Of a stretch of DNA of 64,000 nucleotides, positions 55,839 through 64,000 are shown piece by piece. Every line of letters begins with the position of its first letter. The first letter of the stretch is position 1. Location of the stretch: the NCBI RefSeq assembly GCF_000974445.1, contig NZ_BBOJ01000028.1, forward strand, positions 1-64,000, in the 5' to 3' direction. A program made the translations under genes and the position numbers. Under the pieces are notes generated by a model that was not told where the DNA came from, searched no databases, and saw only the letters and a program-made list of their open reading frames with translations. This stretch comes from Lentzea aerocolonigenes. Lineage in GTDB: Bacteria > Actinomycetota > Actinomycetes > Mycobacteriales > Pseudonocardiaceae.

Positions 55839-55867
55839 ACACAATTGAGCGAGACAATGGAGCCGCG

Positions 55868-57439
55868 GTGCACCCCCGCCGACCGTCACGAGGCAGGCCG
55901 CGCACTGCCCCTGGTGGCGGCACCGTGGAGATCAACGAGTTGGCCCTGCACCTGCAGGAGCTGATGCGGTCGGCGAACATGTCCGTCAGCCGGCTGTGCG
56001 CCTCGTTCACCGAGGAGCAGTTCCGATCGGATCCGGACGCACCCGCGGCCGTCCCGAGCCGTGCGACGCTCTCTCGCCGCCTGAACGGCATCGGCCTGCT
56101 GGGGCAGCGGATGCTCGTCGAGGCGATCGTCGCCGCTTGCACCACACCGGAAACACACGCGGCCGCCCGGCAACGGGCCATGCGGCTCTTCCGCCGAGCC
56201 AGTCAGCAAGCCACCCCGCTCGACGCCGTGCCCACCCGGCAGGACGAGCTGACCAAGCTCCGCTCAGAGGTGGCACGACTGCGCCACCGGTTGTCGCACG
56301 GGAACACCAAGCACGAGGCGCTCACCAACCGGGTCCTCGAGCTTTCGCTGCACCTCGTCGAACAGGGCAAGGCACCTGAACGGGATGACGACACGTCCGA
56401 CCCTCGCGTGGCTGCGTTCCAGCAGGTGCTCCAGCGGTCGGAGGACGCCCGCCGCCGGGCCGAACGGCTCGCCGAGTCACTCCAACGGCAGCTGGACGCG
56501 ATCAGGACCCAGGCGCCGGCCACCGGACAGGTCCCGCCCGCCGAAGTCGCGCCACGCCCCGCAGATCCGGCGCCGGGCCCCGAGGACGTCGAGAGACTCG
56601 TGACGGCGATCCGGGAGATGGATCCGACGGGCACGAGGTTCGCGTCCGCCATCCGCAAGGCGCTCGACAGTCATCTGGACGGCCTGCACACCGGCCGCTT
56701 CCGGTGGGACCAGCTCTCCAGGGTCGAGAAGACGACCATCGGGGACCGGATCCGGCTGATGATCGGCCGGGAGTTCGCGTTCGCCGACGGGTCGGCGCTG
56801 GACTTCGAGCTCGACGGCATCGAGTTCGACTGCAAGGTCTCGCTGACGAAGGAATGGATGATCGCGCCGGAGGCCTTCTCCAAGCCCTGCTTGCTGATCT
56901 GGGCCAGCGACGTGCGGTCCGAGTGGGGCGCGGGCCTCCTGCAGATGACCGGAGACCTGCTCAGCGCCCCCAACAGAGACAACAAGAGGCGACTCACCCG
57001 GCAGGGCAAGGAGACGATCCGCTGGATTCACGAGAACGCTCCGCTCCCGCCCAACCTGCTCCTGCAACTGCCCGGCGACCAGGTGGACGCCGTCCTCGCG
57101 CCGCGTGCGGCGGCAGCACGGGTGTCCGAGCTGTTCCGCCGGGCACAAGGCCTCGTGATCGACATGACCGTGCTCCAGACGGTCACGATGGACAACCTCG
57201 CCGCCAAGCGGGTGCGGGAAGCGATCCGCGCCGTGCGCGCGGACGGCGTGCTCGTGCTGCGGGCGCGCCACGGCCACATCGCCCGGCAGCTGGGTTTGCC
57301 GGTGCCGGAAACCGGTCAGTTGGTGAGCGTGAGGGTCGTCCCCGCGGGGGAAGACGACGTGCTGGTCGCCACGATCGACGGGCAGCCGTGGCGCCCCGCC
57401 TATCCGGAAGACCCGATCGTCGAGGCACCACAGCTGTAG
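55868..57439 (+). CDS. NaeI-like endonuclease with N-terminal HTH-like region
   Basis: This 523-residue protein has an HTH-like N-terminal region (about 20-95, with LCASFTEEQF and SRATLSRRLNGIGL), a coiled coil (about 125-215), a NaeI-like endonuclease domain (about 255-420) and a C-terminal winged-helix-like part. Catalytic candidates are Asp312, Asp321 and Lys323 in ALDFELDGIEFDCK; the 9- and 2-residue spacings match the NaeI Asp86-Asp95-Lys97 set as I recall it. The motif RDNKRRLTRQGKETIRW and APLPPNLLLQLP also fit NaeI. GTG 55868 has GGAG 5 nt before it; GTG 55925 is an alternative. No DNA methyltransferase gene is adjacent. Confidence 0.78.
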   Translation: MHPRRPSRGRPRTAPGGGTVEINELALHLQELMRSANMSVSRLCASFTEEQFRSDPDAPAAVPSRATLSRRLNGIGLLGQRMLVEAIVAACTTPETHAAARQRAMRLFRRASQQATPLDAVPTRQDELTKLRSEVARLRHRLSHGNTKHEALTNRVLELSLHLVEQGKAPERDDDTSDPRVAAFQQVLQRSEDARRRAERLAESLQRQLDAIRTQAPATGQVPPAEVAPRPADPAPGPEDVERLVTAIREMDPTGTRFASAIRKALDSHLDGLHTGRFRWDQLSRVEKTTIGDRIRLMIGREFAFADGSALDFELDGIEFDCKVSLTKEWMIAPEAFSKPCLLIWASDVRSEWGAGLLQMTGDLLSAPNRDNKRRLTRQGKETIRWIHENAPLPPNLLLQLPGDQVDAVLAPRAAAARVSELFRRAQGLVIDMTVLQTVTMDNLAAKRVREAIRAVRADGVLVLRARHGHIARQLGLPVPETGQLVSVRVVPAGEDDVLVATIDGQPWRPAYPEDPIVEAPQL

Positions 57440-57443
57440 GACG

Positions 57444-58007
57444 TCACCGGTCCGCCGGGTCGAGATCCAGAGCGCCCATCAGCGCACGCACACACAGATC
57501 TCGCAGCTCCACCCGATCGAAAGCCTGACGCTCCAACCATTCCACGCACATCACGCGCACGAACTCCAGCCAGGCCAGCACAGCAGCGGCCGCCAGCGGG
57601 TTGGTCACGCCCGCCGCGTCGAGCAGCCTTCGTTGCAGGGCGGCGAACCCGCCCGTGGTCACCGCCTGCACCACCGGATCGTTCGCCAGCACGCGGTTCG
57701 CGGCCAGCACGACGTTGCGGTTGGCCTGGAAGTAGTCGACGTGGGCGTCGAGACCGACGGCGATCTGGTCGGCGAGGCTGCCGGTGCCCAGGTCCTCAAC
57801 CTCTGTCAGCAGCTGGGCGGTGGCGCGCTCGTGCACGGCGGCGAACAGATCCCGCTTGCTGGAGAAGTGCCGGTAAAGCAGCGCGCGGGAGACGCCGGCC
57901 CTGGTCGCGACCTCCTCCATCAACACGTCGTCGTAGAGCTTCGCGGCGAACAACGAAGCACCCACGTCGATCAGCTGGAAACGGCGCGATTCCGGCGTCA
58001 ACCTCAC
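57444..58007 (-). CDS. TetR-family transcriptional regulator
   Basis: This 187-residue repressor has an N-terminal HTH (LMEEVATRAGVSRALLYRHFSSKRDLF, in parts) and a helical ligand domain. Its start faces the DUF4345 gene, and two related palindromes lie between them, so it probably represses both. Confidence 0.9.
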   Translation of the reverse strand: MRLTPESRRFQLIDVGASLFAAKLYDDVLMEEVATRAGVSRALLYRHFSSKRDLFAAVHERATAQLLTEVEDLGTGSLADQIAVGLDAHVDYFQANRNVVLAANRVLANDPVVQAVTTGGFAALQRRLLDAAGVTNPLAAAAVLAWLEFVRVMCVEWLERQAFDRVELRDLCVRALMGALDLDPADR

Positions 58008-58019
58008 GCCGGGAGCTTA

Positions 58020-58059
58020 GTTGACACGCGTCTACCAAGCCGAGTAGACACGTGTCTAC
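58020..58059. promoter_or_regulatory. twin TetR operators
   Basis: GTAGACACGTGTCTAC (58044-58059) is a perfect 16-bp palindrome. GTTGACACGCGTCTAC (58020-58035) is the same site with two mismatches. The centres are 24 bp apart, between the divergent genes. Confidence 0.75.
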
Positions 58060-58072
58060 CAAGGGGGTGGGG

Positions 58073-58468
58073 ATGGCCGCGACGCTGAGATGGCTCGCGT
58101 GGGCGATGGGAGTCGCCTGCGCGTTGATCGGGATCTACCACGTGGTGCTGGGGGTCGCCTCCGTGCCGGGTGAGGAGATGGCCGGCGCGACGGTCGACAG
58201 CCGCGAGCGCTTCTACAACGCGATCTTCTTCGGCTACGGGCTGGCGTGGATCTGGGCGGCCCGGCAGAAGCCGGTCCCCGCCACCGCCGTCCGGTGGCTG
58301 GCGGGCGTGTTCGCGCTGTCGGCTGTCGGAAGGCTGCTGTCTCTCGCCGTGCACGGGCAGCCGCACTGGTTCCAGATCCCGCTGATCGTCCTGGAAGTGG
58401 TGCTTCCTCCGGTCTTCTTCTGGCTCGCCTCCGCCGACGAGAAGCGCGTAACTTCAACGGGACTGTGA
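58073..58468 (+). CDS. DUF4345-type membrane protein
   Basis: This 131-residue protein has four membrane helices (about 5-25, 43-60, 73-92, 97-117) and the pattern RFYNAIFFGYGLAWIWAAR typical of DUF4345. ATG 58073 is preceded by AAGGGGG; an upstream in-frame GTG lies inside the operator. It is likely the TetR target. Confidence 0.75.
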   Translation: MAATLRWLAWAMGVACALIGIYHVVLGVASVPGEEMAGATVDSRERFYNAIFFGYGLAWIWAARQKPVPATAVRWLAGVFALSAVGRLLSLAVHGQPHWFQIPLIVLEVVLPPVFFWLASADEKRVTSTGL

Positions 58469-59079
58469 AGAGGTTCGCGAACCGGCAGGAGGCGGGCCGC
58501 GCCCTCGCCGCGCGACTCGCGGACCGGCCGTGGCACGACCCGCTGGTCCTCGGACTCCCCCGCGGCGGCGTCCCGGTGGCCAGGGAGGTCGCGAACCACC
58601 TCGGCGCCGAGCTCGACGTGGTGGTCGCGCGCAAGATCGGCGCACCCGGCCATCCCGAGTACGGGGTGGGCGCGGTGACGGCGGACAGCGAACCGATCTA
58701 CGACCAGCGGGTGCTCAGGGCGTTGCGTCTCACCGAGGAACTGCTCGCCGGCACCTGCGATCGGGAACGCGACGAGGCCGCGCGGCGAACCGCCCTCTAC
58801 CGCAAGGACAAGCCGCTCACCATCTCCGACCGCGACGTCATCCTCGTGGACGACGGGCTCGCCACCGGCGTCACCGCCAAGGCCGCGCTGCACTGGATCA
58901 CCCGGCACGAACCGAGAAGCGTCACGCTCGCCGTGCCCGTGGCCGCCAGGGAGTCGCTCAGCACGTTCTCGACGCCGGTGGTCGCCGTGCTGGTCCCGCG
59001 GCACTTCGGCGCGGTCAGCCGCTGGTACGAGCGGTTCGATCAGACGACGGACGCCGAAGTGCTCAGCGCGCTCGAGTAG
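58465..59079 (+). CDS. phosphoribosyltransferase family protein
   Basis: This 204-residue PRTase has the PRPP-binding signature VILVDDGLATGVTAK (125-139) and GLPRGGVPVA (30-39). The 4-bp GTGA overlap couples it to the DUF4345 gene. Its C-terminus overlaps the antisense monooxygenase-like gene by 40 bp. The base or other acceptor is unknown. Confidence 0.85.
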   Translation: MKRFANRQEAGRALAARLADRPWHDPLVLGLPRGGVPVAREVANHLGAELDVVVARKIGAPGHPEYGVGAVTADSEPIYDQRVLRALRLTEELLAGTCDRERDEAARRTALYRKDKPLTISDRDVILVDDGLATGVTAKAALHWITRHEPRSVTLAVPVAARESLSTFSTPVVAVLVPRHFGAVSRWYERFDQTTDAEVLSALE

Positions 59080-59351
59080 TGCTCCACCACCGGGAACGGC
59101 GAGTAGAACTTGTGCAGCAGCGACGACCAGCGCTCGTACGACGGCCCCTGCCGGAAGCCCACGGTGTGCGCCTCGAGCGACTCCCACCGCACCAGCAGCA
59201 GGTAGCGCGACGACGTCTCCAGGCACCGCAGCAGTTCGAGGCCGAGGAAGCCCGGCGAGGCGGAGATCAGCTCCCGCGCCTCGCCGAACGCCCACTCGAA
59301 CTCGGACTCGCGGCCCGGCACCACGTCCAGGACCGCCTGCTCCAGGATCAC
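59040..59351 (-). CDS. antibiotic-biosynthesis-monooxygenase-like protein
   Basis: This 103-residue ABM-fold protein (ferredoxin-like dimer) has [19 protein letters not shown] and [18 protein letters not shown] 59351 overlaps the hisG stop (GTGA), so it is cotranscribed with hisE and hisG. Its role next to histidine genes is unclear. Confidence 0.75.
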   Translation of the reverse strand: MILEQAVLDVVPGRESEFEWAFGEARELISASPGFLGLELLRCLETSSRYLLLVRWESLEAHTVGFRQGPSYERWSSLLHKFYSPFPVVEHYSSALSTSASVV

Positions 59352-60208
59352 AGCCGGCAGAACCTGATGTCCGAGGCCAGCACGGCCTTGGCACCGATCG
59401 CGGCCAGCTCGTCCATCACGCGGTTCGCGTCCTTGCGCGACACCATCGCCCGCACGGCCACCCAGTTCTCGTCGGCCAGCGGCGCGACCGTCGGCGACTC
59501 CAGACCCGGCGTCAGGGCGACCGCGTCGTCGAGGATCGTGCGCGGGCAGTCGTAGTCGAGCATCAGGTACTGCTGGGCGAACACGACACCCTGCAGGCGA
59601 GCCGTCAGCTGCTTCTTGGCCGCGGTCAGCTCGGAGCCGGCGCGGTGCACGAGCACCGCCTCGGACTCGCAGATCGGGTCGCCGAACGGCACCAGGTCGT
59701 GCTGGCGCAGGGTCCGGCCGGACCCCACGACGTCGGCGATCAGGTCCGCCACGCCGAGCTGGATCGAGATCTCGACGGCACCGTCGAGCCGGATCACCTT
59801 GGCGCTGATGCCCCGCGTCCTCAGGTCGCGGTTCACGAGCTTCGGGTACGCCGTGGCGAGGCGCTTGCCCTCCAGGTCCTCGACCTTCCAGTCCTTGCCC
59901 TTGGGCCCGGCGTAGCGGAAGGTCGACCCGCCGAAGCCCAGCGCCAGCAGCTCCTCGACGGAGGAGCCGTTGTCGTCGGCGCCGGAGTCGGCGGCGAGGT
60001 CGCGGCCGGTGATGCCCAGGTCGAGGTCACCGGACGCCACGTAGATCGCGATGTCCTTGGGACGCAAGAAGAAGAACTCGACGTCGTTGTTCGGGTCCAG
60101 CACGGTCAGGTCACGCGACTCGTGCCGCTGGCGGTATCCGGCCTCGGTCAGCATGGCGGAGGCGCGTTCGGTGAGCGCCCCCTTGTTCGGGACTGCTACG
60201 CGCAGCAT
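59348..60208 (-). CDS. hisG: ATP phosphoribosyltransferase HisG
   Basis: HisG joins ATP and PRPP in the first step of histidine synthesis. The 286-residue long form has the catalytic part ([34 protein letters not shown]) and the C-terminal regulatory domain for histidine feedback ([22 protein letters not shown] in parts). ATG 60208 is chosen because GGAG lies 8 nt before it. It lies 13 bp after hisE. Confidence 0.96.
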   Translation of the reverse strand: MLRVAVPNKGALTERASAMLTEAGYRQRHESRDLTVLDPNNDVEFFFLRPKDIAIYVASGDLDLGITGRDLAADSGADDNGSSVEELLALGFGGSTFRYAGPKGKDWKVEDLEGKRLATAYPKLVNRDLRTRGISAKVIRLDGAVEISIQLGVADLIADVVGSGRTLRQHDLVPFGDPICESEAVLVHRAGSELTAAKKQLTARLQGVVFAQQYLMLDYDCPRTILDDAVALTPGLESPTVAPLADENWVAVRAMVSRKDANRVMDELAAIGAKAVLASDIRFCRL

Positions 60209-60221
60209 GTGGAAGTCTCCG

Positions 60222-60485
60222 TCAGAGGTACTTGTAAACATCTTCGAGGGTCAGGCCGCGGCCCAGCATGATCACCTGGAGGCGGTACAGCAGCTGCGAG
60301 ATCTCTTCGGCGAGCTTCTCGTCGGACTCGTACTCGGCGGCGATCCAGACCTCGCCCGCCTCCTCCAGGACCTTCTTGCCCTGCGCATGGACGCCGGCCT
60401 CGAGCGCTGCGACGGTGCCGGAACCCGCCGGCTTGGTGGCGGCTCGTTCGGTCAGTTCGGCGAACAGGGAGTCGAAGGTCTTCAC
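60222..60485 (-). CDS. hisE: phosphoribosyl-ATP pyrophosphatase HisE
   Basis: HisE hydrolyses phosphoribosyl-ATP to phosphoribosyl-AMP in histidine synthesis. The 87-residue all-helical protein has the [17 protein letters not shown] and [20 protein letters not shown] segments with the metal-binding acidic pairs. GTG 60485 is the best start; GGAGG lies 10 nt upstream. It is the first gene of the hisE-hisG operon. Confidence 0.93.
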   Translation of the reverse strand: MKTFDSLFAELTERAATKPAGSGTVAALEAGVHAQGKKVLEEAGEVWIAAEYESDEKLAEEISQLLYRLQVIMLGRGLTLEDVYKYL

Positions 60486-60579
60486 GACGTGACATCCTCC
60501 CATCTCCCGCACCCCCGTCCACACCGCGGTCACATCTGTCCCAGGCCGTGGACGTGATCTGTCCTGCATGGACACCCGG

Positions 60580-60593
60580 TAGCGTGAATTCTC
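60580..60593 (+). promoter_or_regulatory. probable promoter of the FhuF-like gene
   Basis: TAGCGT (60580-60585) lies 8 nt before GTG 60594. Confidence 0.35.
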
Positions 60594-61244
60594 GTGTCGG
60601 AGTTCGCCGAAGTGCTCGAAGCGCTGCGCCGGGTGCGCGGAATCAACCCGTTCTTCGCCCTCGACGTGGGCCGCCCGGACCAGACGTGGCTGCCCGGATC
60701 GGCACTGCTGGAAGGCCCCGCGCTCAAGACGACCATCGACGCCATCGCCACCCGCTACCGGGCGGAGGAACCACGCGTCGCGGCGAGCCTGTTCTTCCTC
60801 AGCTACACAGCGCGGCTGCTCAGCCCTCTCACGGCGGCGAACCTCCCGATCGACGTGCGCCCGGAGAACCTGTGGTGGCACCACGACCCGGCGAACGGCC
60901 TGAGCGTCCGCATCGACGAGCCGCGGCTGGGCCCACCTGCCGCCGAGGCGCTCGAACCCGTGGTGGAAGCGATCCAGAGGATCACGCCCGTGGCGCGCGG
61001 ATTGTTGTGGGGCAACGCCATGTCGAACATCGCGGGCGCGCTCAAAATGGTTGTGCGCGCACGGATGCTCACGGCCGAAGAAGCGGAACTTCGCGGCGCA
61101 CGACTGATGAGCGCGCCACCGTTCGAACAGGCAGGGGAATTCATCCCCTTCCCCGGCGAGGTCACGTTCCGGCGTCGGAGCTGCTGCCTTTACTACCGCG
61201 TAGCCGCAGGTGGGAAGTGCGGCGACTGCCCACTCGTGAAGTGA
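60594..61244 (+). CDS. FhuF-like (2Fe-2S) protein
   Basis: This 216-residue protein has the FhuF C-terminal cluster site SCCLYYR, then KCGDCPLVK (four Cys), which holds a 2Fe-2S group used to reduce iron from siderophores. The N-terminal ferric-reductase-like part is poorly conserved. It lies just upstream of the cobalamin riboswitch, though its own control is not visible. Confidence 0.82.
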   Translation: MSEFAEVLEALRRVRGINPFFALDVGRPDQTWLPGSALLEGPALKTTIDAIATRYRAEEPRVAASLFFLSYTARLLSPLTAANLPIDVRPENLWWHHDPANGLSVRIDEPRLGPPAAEALEPVVEAIQRITPVARGLLWGNAMSNIAGALKMVVRARMLTAEEAELRGARLMSAPPFEQAGEFIPFPGEVTFRRRSCCLYYRVAAGGKCGDCPLVK

Positions 61245-61293
61245 TGAACACGACAACTCTTATGGCCGGTTGTGTTTAAGCCACCGATCAACT

Positions 61294-61456
61294 TACGGTG
61301 CACGCGCCGCAGTGACGGGAAGCCGGTGTGAATCCGGCGCGGTCCTCGCCACTGTGACCGGGAAGCGATCCCCGCCGAGCACGTCACTGGTTCCACGCAG
61401 GAGCTGGGAAGACGCGGGGGCAGCGTTGATCCGGGAGTCAGGAGACCGGCTGCGGC
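61294..61456 (+). promoter_or_regulatory. cobalamin (AdoCbl) riboswitch
   Basis: The segment contains GGGAAGCCGGTGTGAATCCG, then GGTCCTCGCCACTGTGACCG (B12-box region) and GGGAAGACGCGGGGG followed by GGGAGTCAGGAGACC, matching the class-I cobalamin aptamer. It ends about 45 nt before the cbtB start and should lower cbtBA expression when B12 is plentiful. Confidence 0.92.
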
Positions 61457-61501
61457 GCCGCAAGGAGAGTTGACCTTCCACGAGGTATGGAGGAGCCCGT
61501 C

Positions 61502-61690
61502 ATGACGAGCCCCGCAGCACATCTGTCCGCCGTCCGCGTGCCCAAGTGGGCCTTCGCCGCCGCCCTGCTCGGCCTGATCGTCACGTACCTGGTCCTGCAG
61601 GAGAACGGACTCGCGCTCGGTGCGAGCTCGGAGCTGCTGCACGAGTTCTTCCACGACGGCCGGCACGCGCTCGGCGTCCCGTGCCACTGA
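61502..61690 (+). CDS. cbtB: cobalt transporter subunit CbtB
   Basis: CbtB is a small partner of the cobalt importer CbtA. The 62-residue protein has one membrane helix (about 14-32) and the His-rich end HEFFHDGRHALGVPCH with metal-ligand candidates. GGAGGAG lies 6 nt before ATG 61502. It follows the cobalamin riboswitch. Confidence 0.92.
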   Translation: MTSPAAHLSAVRVPKWAFAAALLGLIVTYLVLQENGLALGASSELLHEFFHDGRHALGVPCH

Positions 61691-61706
61691 TCCGCTGATC
61701 ACGCAC

Positions 61707-62459
61707 ATGACGACGACGTACAAGTCCCTCGCTCTGCGGGGGATCGCGGCGGGCGGCATCGCCGGTGTCGCCTCCGCGCTCGTGCAACTGCTGGTGACCG
61801 AGATCCCGATTCGCGCCGCGCTGGCGGTCGAGGAGGCCAGGGAACCGGCTGGCGAGGGCCATTCGCACGGTGGCGAGGAAGCACTGGTCGGCCGCGGCGC
61901 CCAGGTCGTGGGCGGCATGCTCGGCGTGGTGATCGTCGGCATCGCCGTGGGCCTGGTGTTCGCCACGGCCTACGCGCTGTCGAAGCGCTGGTTCGTCGAC
62001 CGCACGCCGTTCAGCCGCAGCCTCGCCTTCGGTGCCGCCGTGTTCGGCGCGGTGGCACTGCTGCCGTGGCTGAAGTACCCGGCCAACCCGCCCGCCGTGG
62101 GCGACCCGGAGACGGTGAACTACCGGACCGCGCTCTACCTCGGTGTGGTGGTGGCCGGTCTCGTGATCGTGTGGGGAGCGAGCCTGCTGGCCGAACGGCT
62201 GCGCGCGCAGCCACAGCCGGTGCGCGTCACCGCGGTGCTGCTCGCGGTGGCCGCGGCCGTCGCGGTGGTGCTGGTGGCGTTCCCCGCGCCGCCGGACACG
62301 ATCCCCGCGGACATGCCGGTGAACGTGCTGTGGCAGTTCCGCCTCAGCTCGCTCGCCCAGCTCGCCACGCTCTACGTCGGTCTCGGCGTGGTGTTCGGCC
62401 TGCTGATCGACCCGGCCACGCGCAGGGCCAAGGCCTCCGAGAAGGCCGCAGTCGCCTGA
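61707..62459 (+). CDS. cbtA: cobalt transporter CbtA
   Basis: CbtA is a cobalt importer of about six membrane helices. This 250-residue protein has the His loop EGHSHGGEEALVGR after the first helix and the family pattern RTPFSRSLAFG and LLPWLKYPANPPAVGDPETV (in parts). It follows cbtB by 16 bp and is under the same riboswitch. Confidence 0.92.
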   Translation: MTTTYKSLALRGIAAGGIAGVASALVQLLVTEIPIRAALAVEEAREPAGEGHSHGGEEALVGRGAQVVGGMLGVVIVGIAVGLVFATAYALSKRWFVDRTPFSRSLAFGAAVFGAVALLPWLKYPANPPAVGDPETVNYRTALYLGVVVAGLVIVWGASLLAERLRAQPQPVRVTAVLLAVAAAVAVVLVAFPAPPDTIPADMPVNVLWQFRLSSLAQLATLYVGLGVVFGLLIDPATRRAKASEKAAVA

Positions 62460-62460
62460 T

Positions 62461-62494
62461 GGTGTGGGGTGGTCGCGCGCGGCCACCCCACACC
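62461..62494. terminator. bidirectional terminator
   Basis: GGTGTGGGGTGG (62461-62472) pairs perfectly with CCACCCCACACC (62483-62494) around a 10-nt loop, between convergent cbtA and the nuclease gene. Confidence 0.85.
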
Positions 62495-62507
62495 GAGGTC
62501 AGTCCGC

Positions 62508-63947
62508 CTACACGATCACACGGACGTAGAACGGATCACCGTCGATGATCCGGTCGTAGGAGTACCACGCACTGAGCCAGGTGCCCGCGGCCTCGTTGTC
62601 GTCCCCGAGGATCGACTTGACCGAGAAGTTGCGCAGCGGGTTGTGCGTCGCCGAAGCGCCCTCCCTGGTGGTCGCGAACGGGTACTCGTCGCACTGGTGG
62701 CCGGGCTTCGGGTACTCGCCGGGAGGCAGTTCCGTCTCGCACGCCGCAAATGCGCTCTGCCTGTTCTTCTGGCGCCACTCCCTGTCGTGGTAGAGGCGGT
62801 GCAGTGGCGCGCGTCCGATGGCACCAGGGATGTCCTTGCCCGCGACCCTCGGACAGGTCTCGCCCGGTCGCTCCATCGCCTGCTTGTAGTGCATGCCGGA
62901 CGCCTGCATCGCCGCGAACTCGGGTGTGGCGATCGGGAAGTTGATCACCGCGTTGACGTCCGGGAAGATCGCACCCTGACCGCCGGTGAACGCGTTGTAC
63001 TTCAGGTAGTCGGCGGAGTCGAAGCGCACGCGGTTCTTGGGCGTGTCGAGGTCACGCCTGCTGTTGTTCGGCGCCGTCGCGGTCACGTGCACCCAGGCGT
63101 TGCCGTACCCGACCCGATCGGGGTTGAGGTCCGTGACGGGTGGTTCAGCGCCCACGACCTTCATGCGCGCCTCGTTGTTCGCGTCCCACTCGGAGATCGA
63201 ACGCTCCACTGAGGACAGACTGCTGTCCGGTGCGCAGTCGTCCGGTTGTACCAGGGAATCGCACCGCATCTCCACCTTGATCTTCATCAGGCGGTCGGCG
63301 ACTGAGACGTCCTCAAAATCGGAGACGAAAACCCGGTAGAGCGACTCGCGGAAGTGCGTGTTGCCCTCGCCGATCACCGTCACCAGGTACACGACCCGTC
63401 TGCCGAAGCACAGCGGCCCCCAGCAGTGCATCTTGTAGTTGATCGAAGCGTTGCCGCTCCAGCAGTACGAGTAGTGGTTCTTGATCTGCCCCGGCGGGTT
63501 CTCCTCCGCGCCGGGGTTGCGGCACTGGTCGAACGTGAAGTGGTCGTACTTGAAATCCGGCGGGGTCCAGGACGCACCCATCTGAGGCTTCGGCTTCAAC
63601 TGCAGGTCGGCGTACGTGCCGCTGCGGCCGTGTTCGGCCTGCAAGGACGTCAGATCGCGCAACTTCGGCGTCTCCTGCGACGGGGTGGCGGTTCCGGTGT
63701 CCGCACCACCCGAGTTGATCTCGACCAGTTTCTGGCCCTGGTCGAGGTAGACGGCCGTCCAGGTGCCGTTCGCCAAACCAGCGCCGTTGATCATGTTGTT
63801 GCCGCCGTTGAGCGGTGCGCCCTGCTGGGCGAGATCGTCCCAGCCCTGAGCGCCCGCCGCTGGATCCACACCGAACCGGCCACGGCTGATCTTGTTACCG
63901 GTACCGATGGACAAGATCGTCAGCATTCCGCTCGGCTCGAGGATCAC
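62508..63947 (-). CDS. NucA/NucB-type deoxyribonuclease domain protein
   Basis: This 479-residue protein ends in a NucA/NucB-like domain with the signature CDEYPFATTREGA and nearby NFSVKSILGDDNEA. It has several Cys (for example YCWSG, HCWGPLCFG), suggesting an exported, disulfide-bonded protein, yet no signal peptide precedes the start at GTG 63947. That start overlaps the stop of the upstream gene as GTGA, so the two may be one protein split by a frameshift. Confidence 0.7.
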   Translation of the reverse strand: MILEPSGMLTILSIGTGNKISRGRFGVDPAAGAQGWDDLAQQGAPLNGGNNMINGAGLANGTWTAVYLDQGQKLVEINSGGADTGTATPSQETPKLRDLTSLQAEHGRSGTYADLQLKPKPQMGASWTPPDFKYDHFTFDQCRNPGAEENPPGQIKNHYSYCWSGNASINYKMHCWGPLCFGRRVVYLVTVIGEGNTHFRESLYRVFVSDFEDVSVADRLMKIKVEMRCDSLVQPDDCAPDSSLSSVERSISEWDANNEARMKVVGAEPPVTDLNPDRVGYGNAWVHVTATAPNNSRRDLDTPKNRVRFDSADYLKYNAFTGGQGAIFPDVNAVINFPIATPEFAAMQASGMHYKQAMERPGETCPRVAGKDIPGAIGRAPLHRLYHDREWRQKNRQSAFAACETELPPGEYPKPGHQCDEYPFATTREGASATHNPLRNFSVKSILGDDNEAAGTWLSAWYSYDRIIDGDPFYVRVIV

Positions 63948-64000
63948 CGCAGTTCAGGAATCGTGCGGTAGGTCGCCGGTCCGCCCACGCCGTCGACCGA
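63944..64000 (-). CDS. C-terminal end of an upstream gene, cut by the window
   Basis: Only the last 18 codons are visible (VGGPATYRTIPELR, then stop TGA at 63944-63946). Its stop overlaps the nuclease GTG by four bases. Nothing can be said of its function. Confidence 0.6.
   Translation of the reverse strand, partial: SVDGVGGPATYRTIPELR

Overview
The window is high-GC actinobacterial DNA. It carries a complete Pup-proteasome gene set, TatA/TatC next to PafB/PafC, a mycothiol-dependent (DinB-like) family protein, many GTG starts, 4-base GTGA/ATGA overlaps between consecutive genes, and several starts that look leaderless (TANNNT, 6 to 8 nt, start codon). A member of the Pseudonocardiaceae (Lentzea/Saccharothrix-like) fits best; that placement is inference. 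No rRNA, tRNA or CRISPR was seen.

Layout. At 1-0.7 kb the window opens in an IS110-family transposase whose 5' non-coding flank could hold a bridge RNA. 1-9.3 kb (minus strand): htpG, a diacylglycerol-kinase-like gene, tatC, tatA, a small membrane protein, pafC, pafB, an Asp-nucleophile alpha/beta hydrolase and a secreted YCF48/BNR-type protein. 9.4-13.5 kb (plus): a 1361-residue HSP90-like ATPase with about nine C-terminal repeats. 13.5-14.9 kb (minus): pafA. 15-20.3 kb (plus): a PAP2-lipid kinase fusion, an IclR regulator, glpK and glpD, with identical palindromic operators before the regulator and before glpK. 20.3-27.5 kb: an APH-like kinase, MarR and its divergent mycothiol-type gene, a GNAT, PadR with an ABC exporter, and an alpha/beta hydrolase. 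27.5-28 kb: a 515-bp gap with a long palindrome and a thymine-free tract. 28-31.5 kb (minus): prcA, prcB, pup, dop.

31.5-41 kb: an orphan FtsX-type permease, a Nudix hydrolase, a two-component system, a membrane protein, an aldo/keto reductase, a secreted GH5 endoglucanase and an ABC-2 exporter. 40.4-42.1 kb: a second two-component system, divergent from that exporter. 42.1-47.4 kb (plus): a tight four-gene operon of the MoxR-vWA-beta-propeller ternary type. 47.5-49.3 kb (minus): mpa. 50-51.8 kb: two tandem paralogous Gly/Pro/Gln-rich membrane proteins. 51.9-55.5 kb: trmI, an M50 protease, a RecB-like nuclease and a thioesterase. 55.5-59 kb: a NaeI-like nuclease with an HTH-like N-terminus, a TetR pair and a phosphoribosyltransferase. 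59-60.5 kb (minus): hisE, hisG and a small monooxygenase-like gene. 60.6-62.5 kb: an FhuF-like protein, then a cobalamin riboswitch with cbtB and cbtA. 62.5-64 kb: a NucA/NucB-type nuclease overlapping a gene cut by the window end.

How it works together. The proteasome genes, normally close together in actinobacteria, are here in four separated pieces (mpa; dop-pup-prcB-prcA; pafA; pafBC-tatAC), all on the minus strand, with unrelated or conflict-type modules between them. The strongest candidates for little-studied biology are the HSP90-repeat protein, the MoxR/propeller operon, the solitary NaeI-like nuclease with its own palindromic promoter site, the 154-bp palindrome between convergent genes, and the adenine-free 3' trailers predicted for htpG and prcA.
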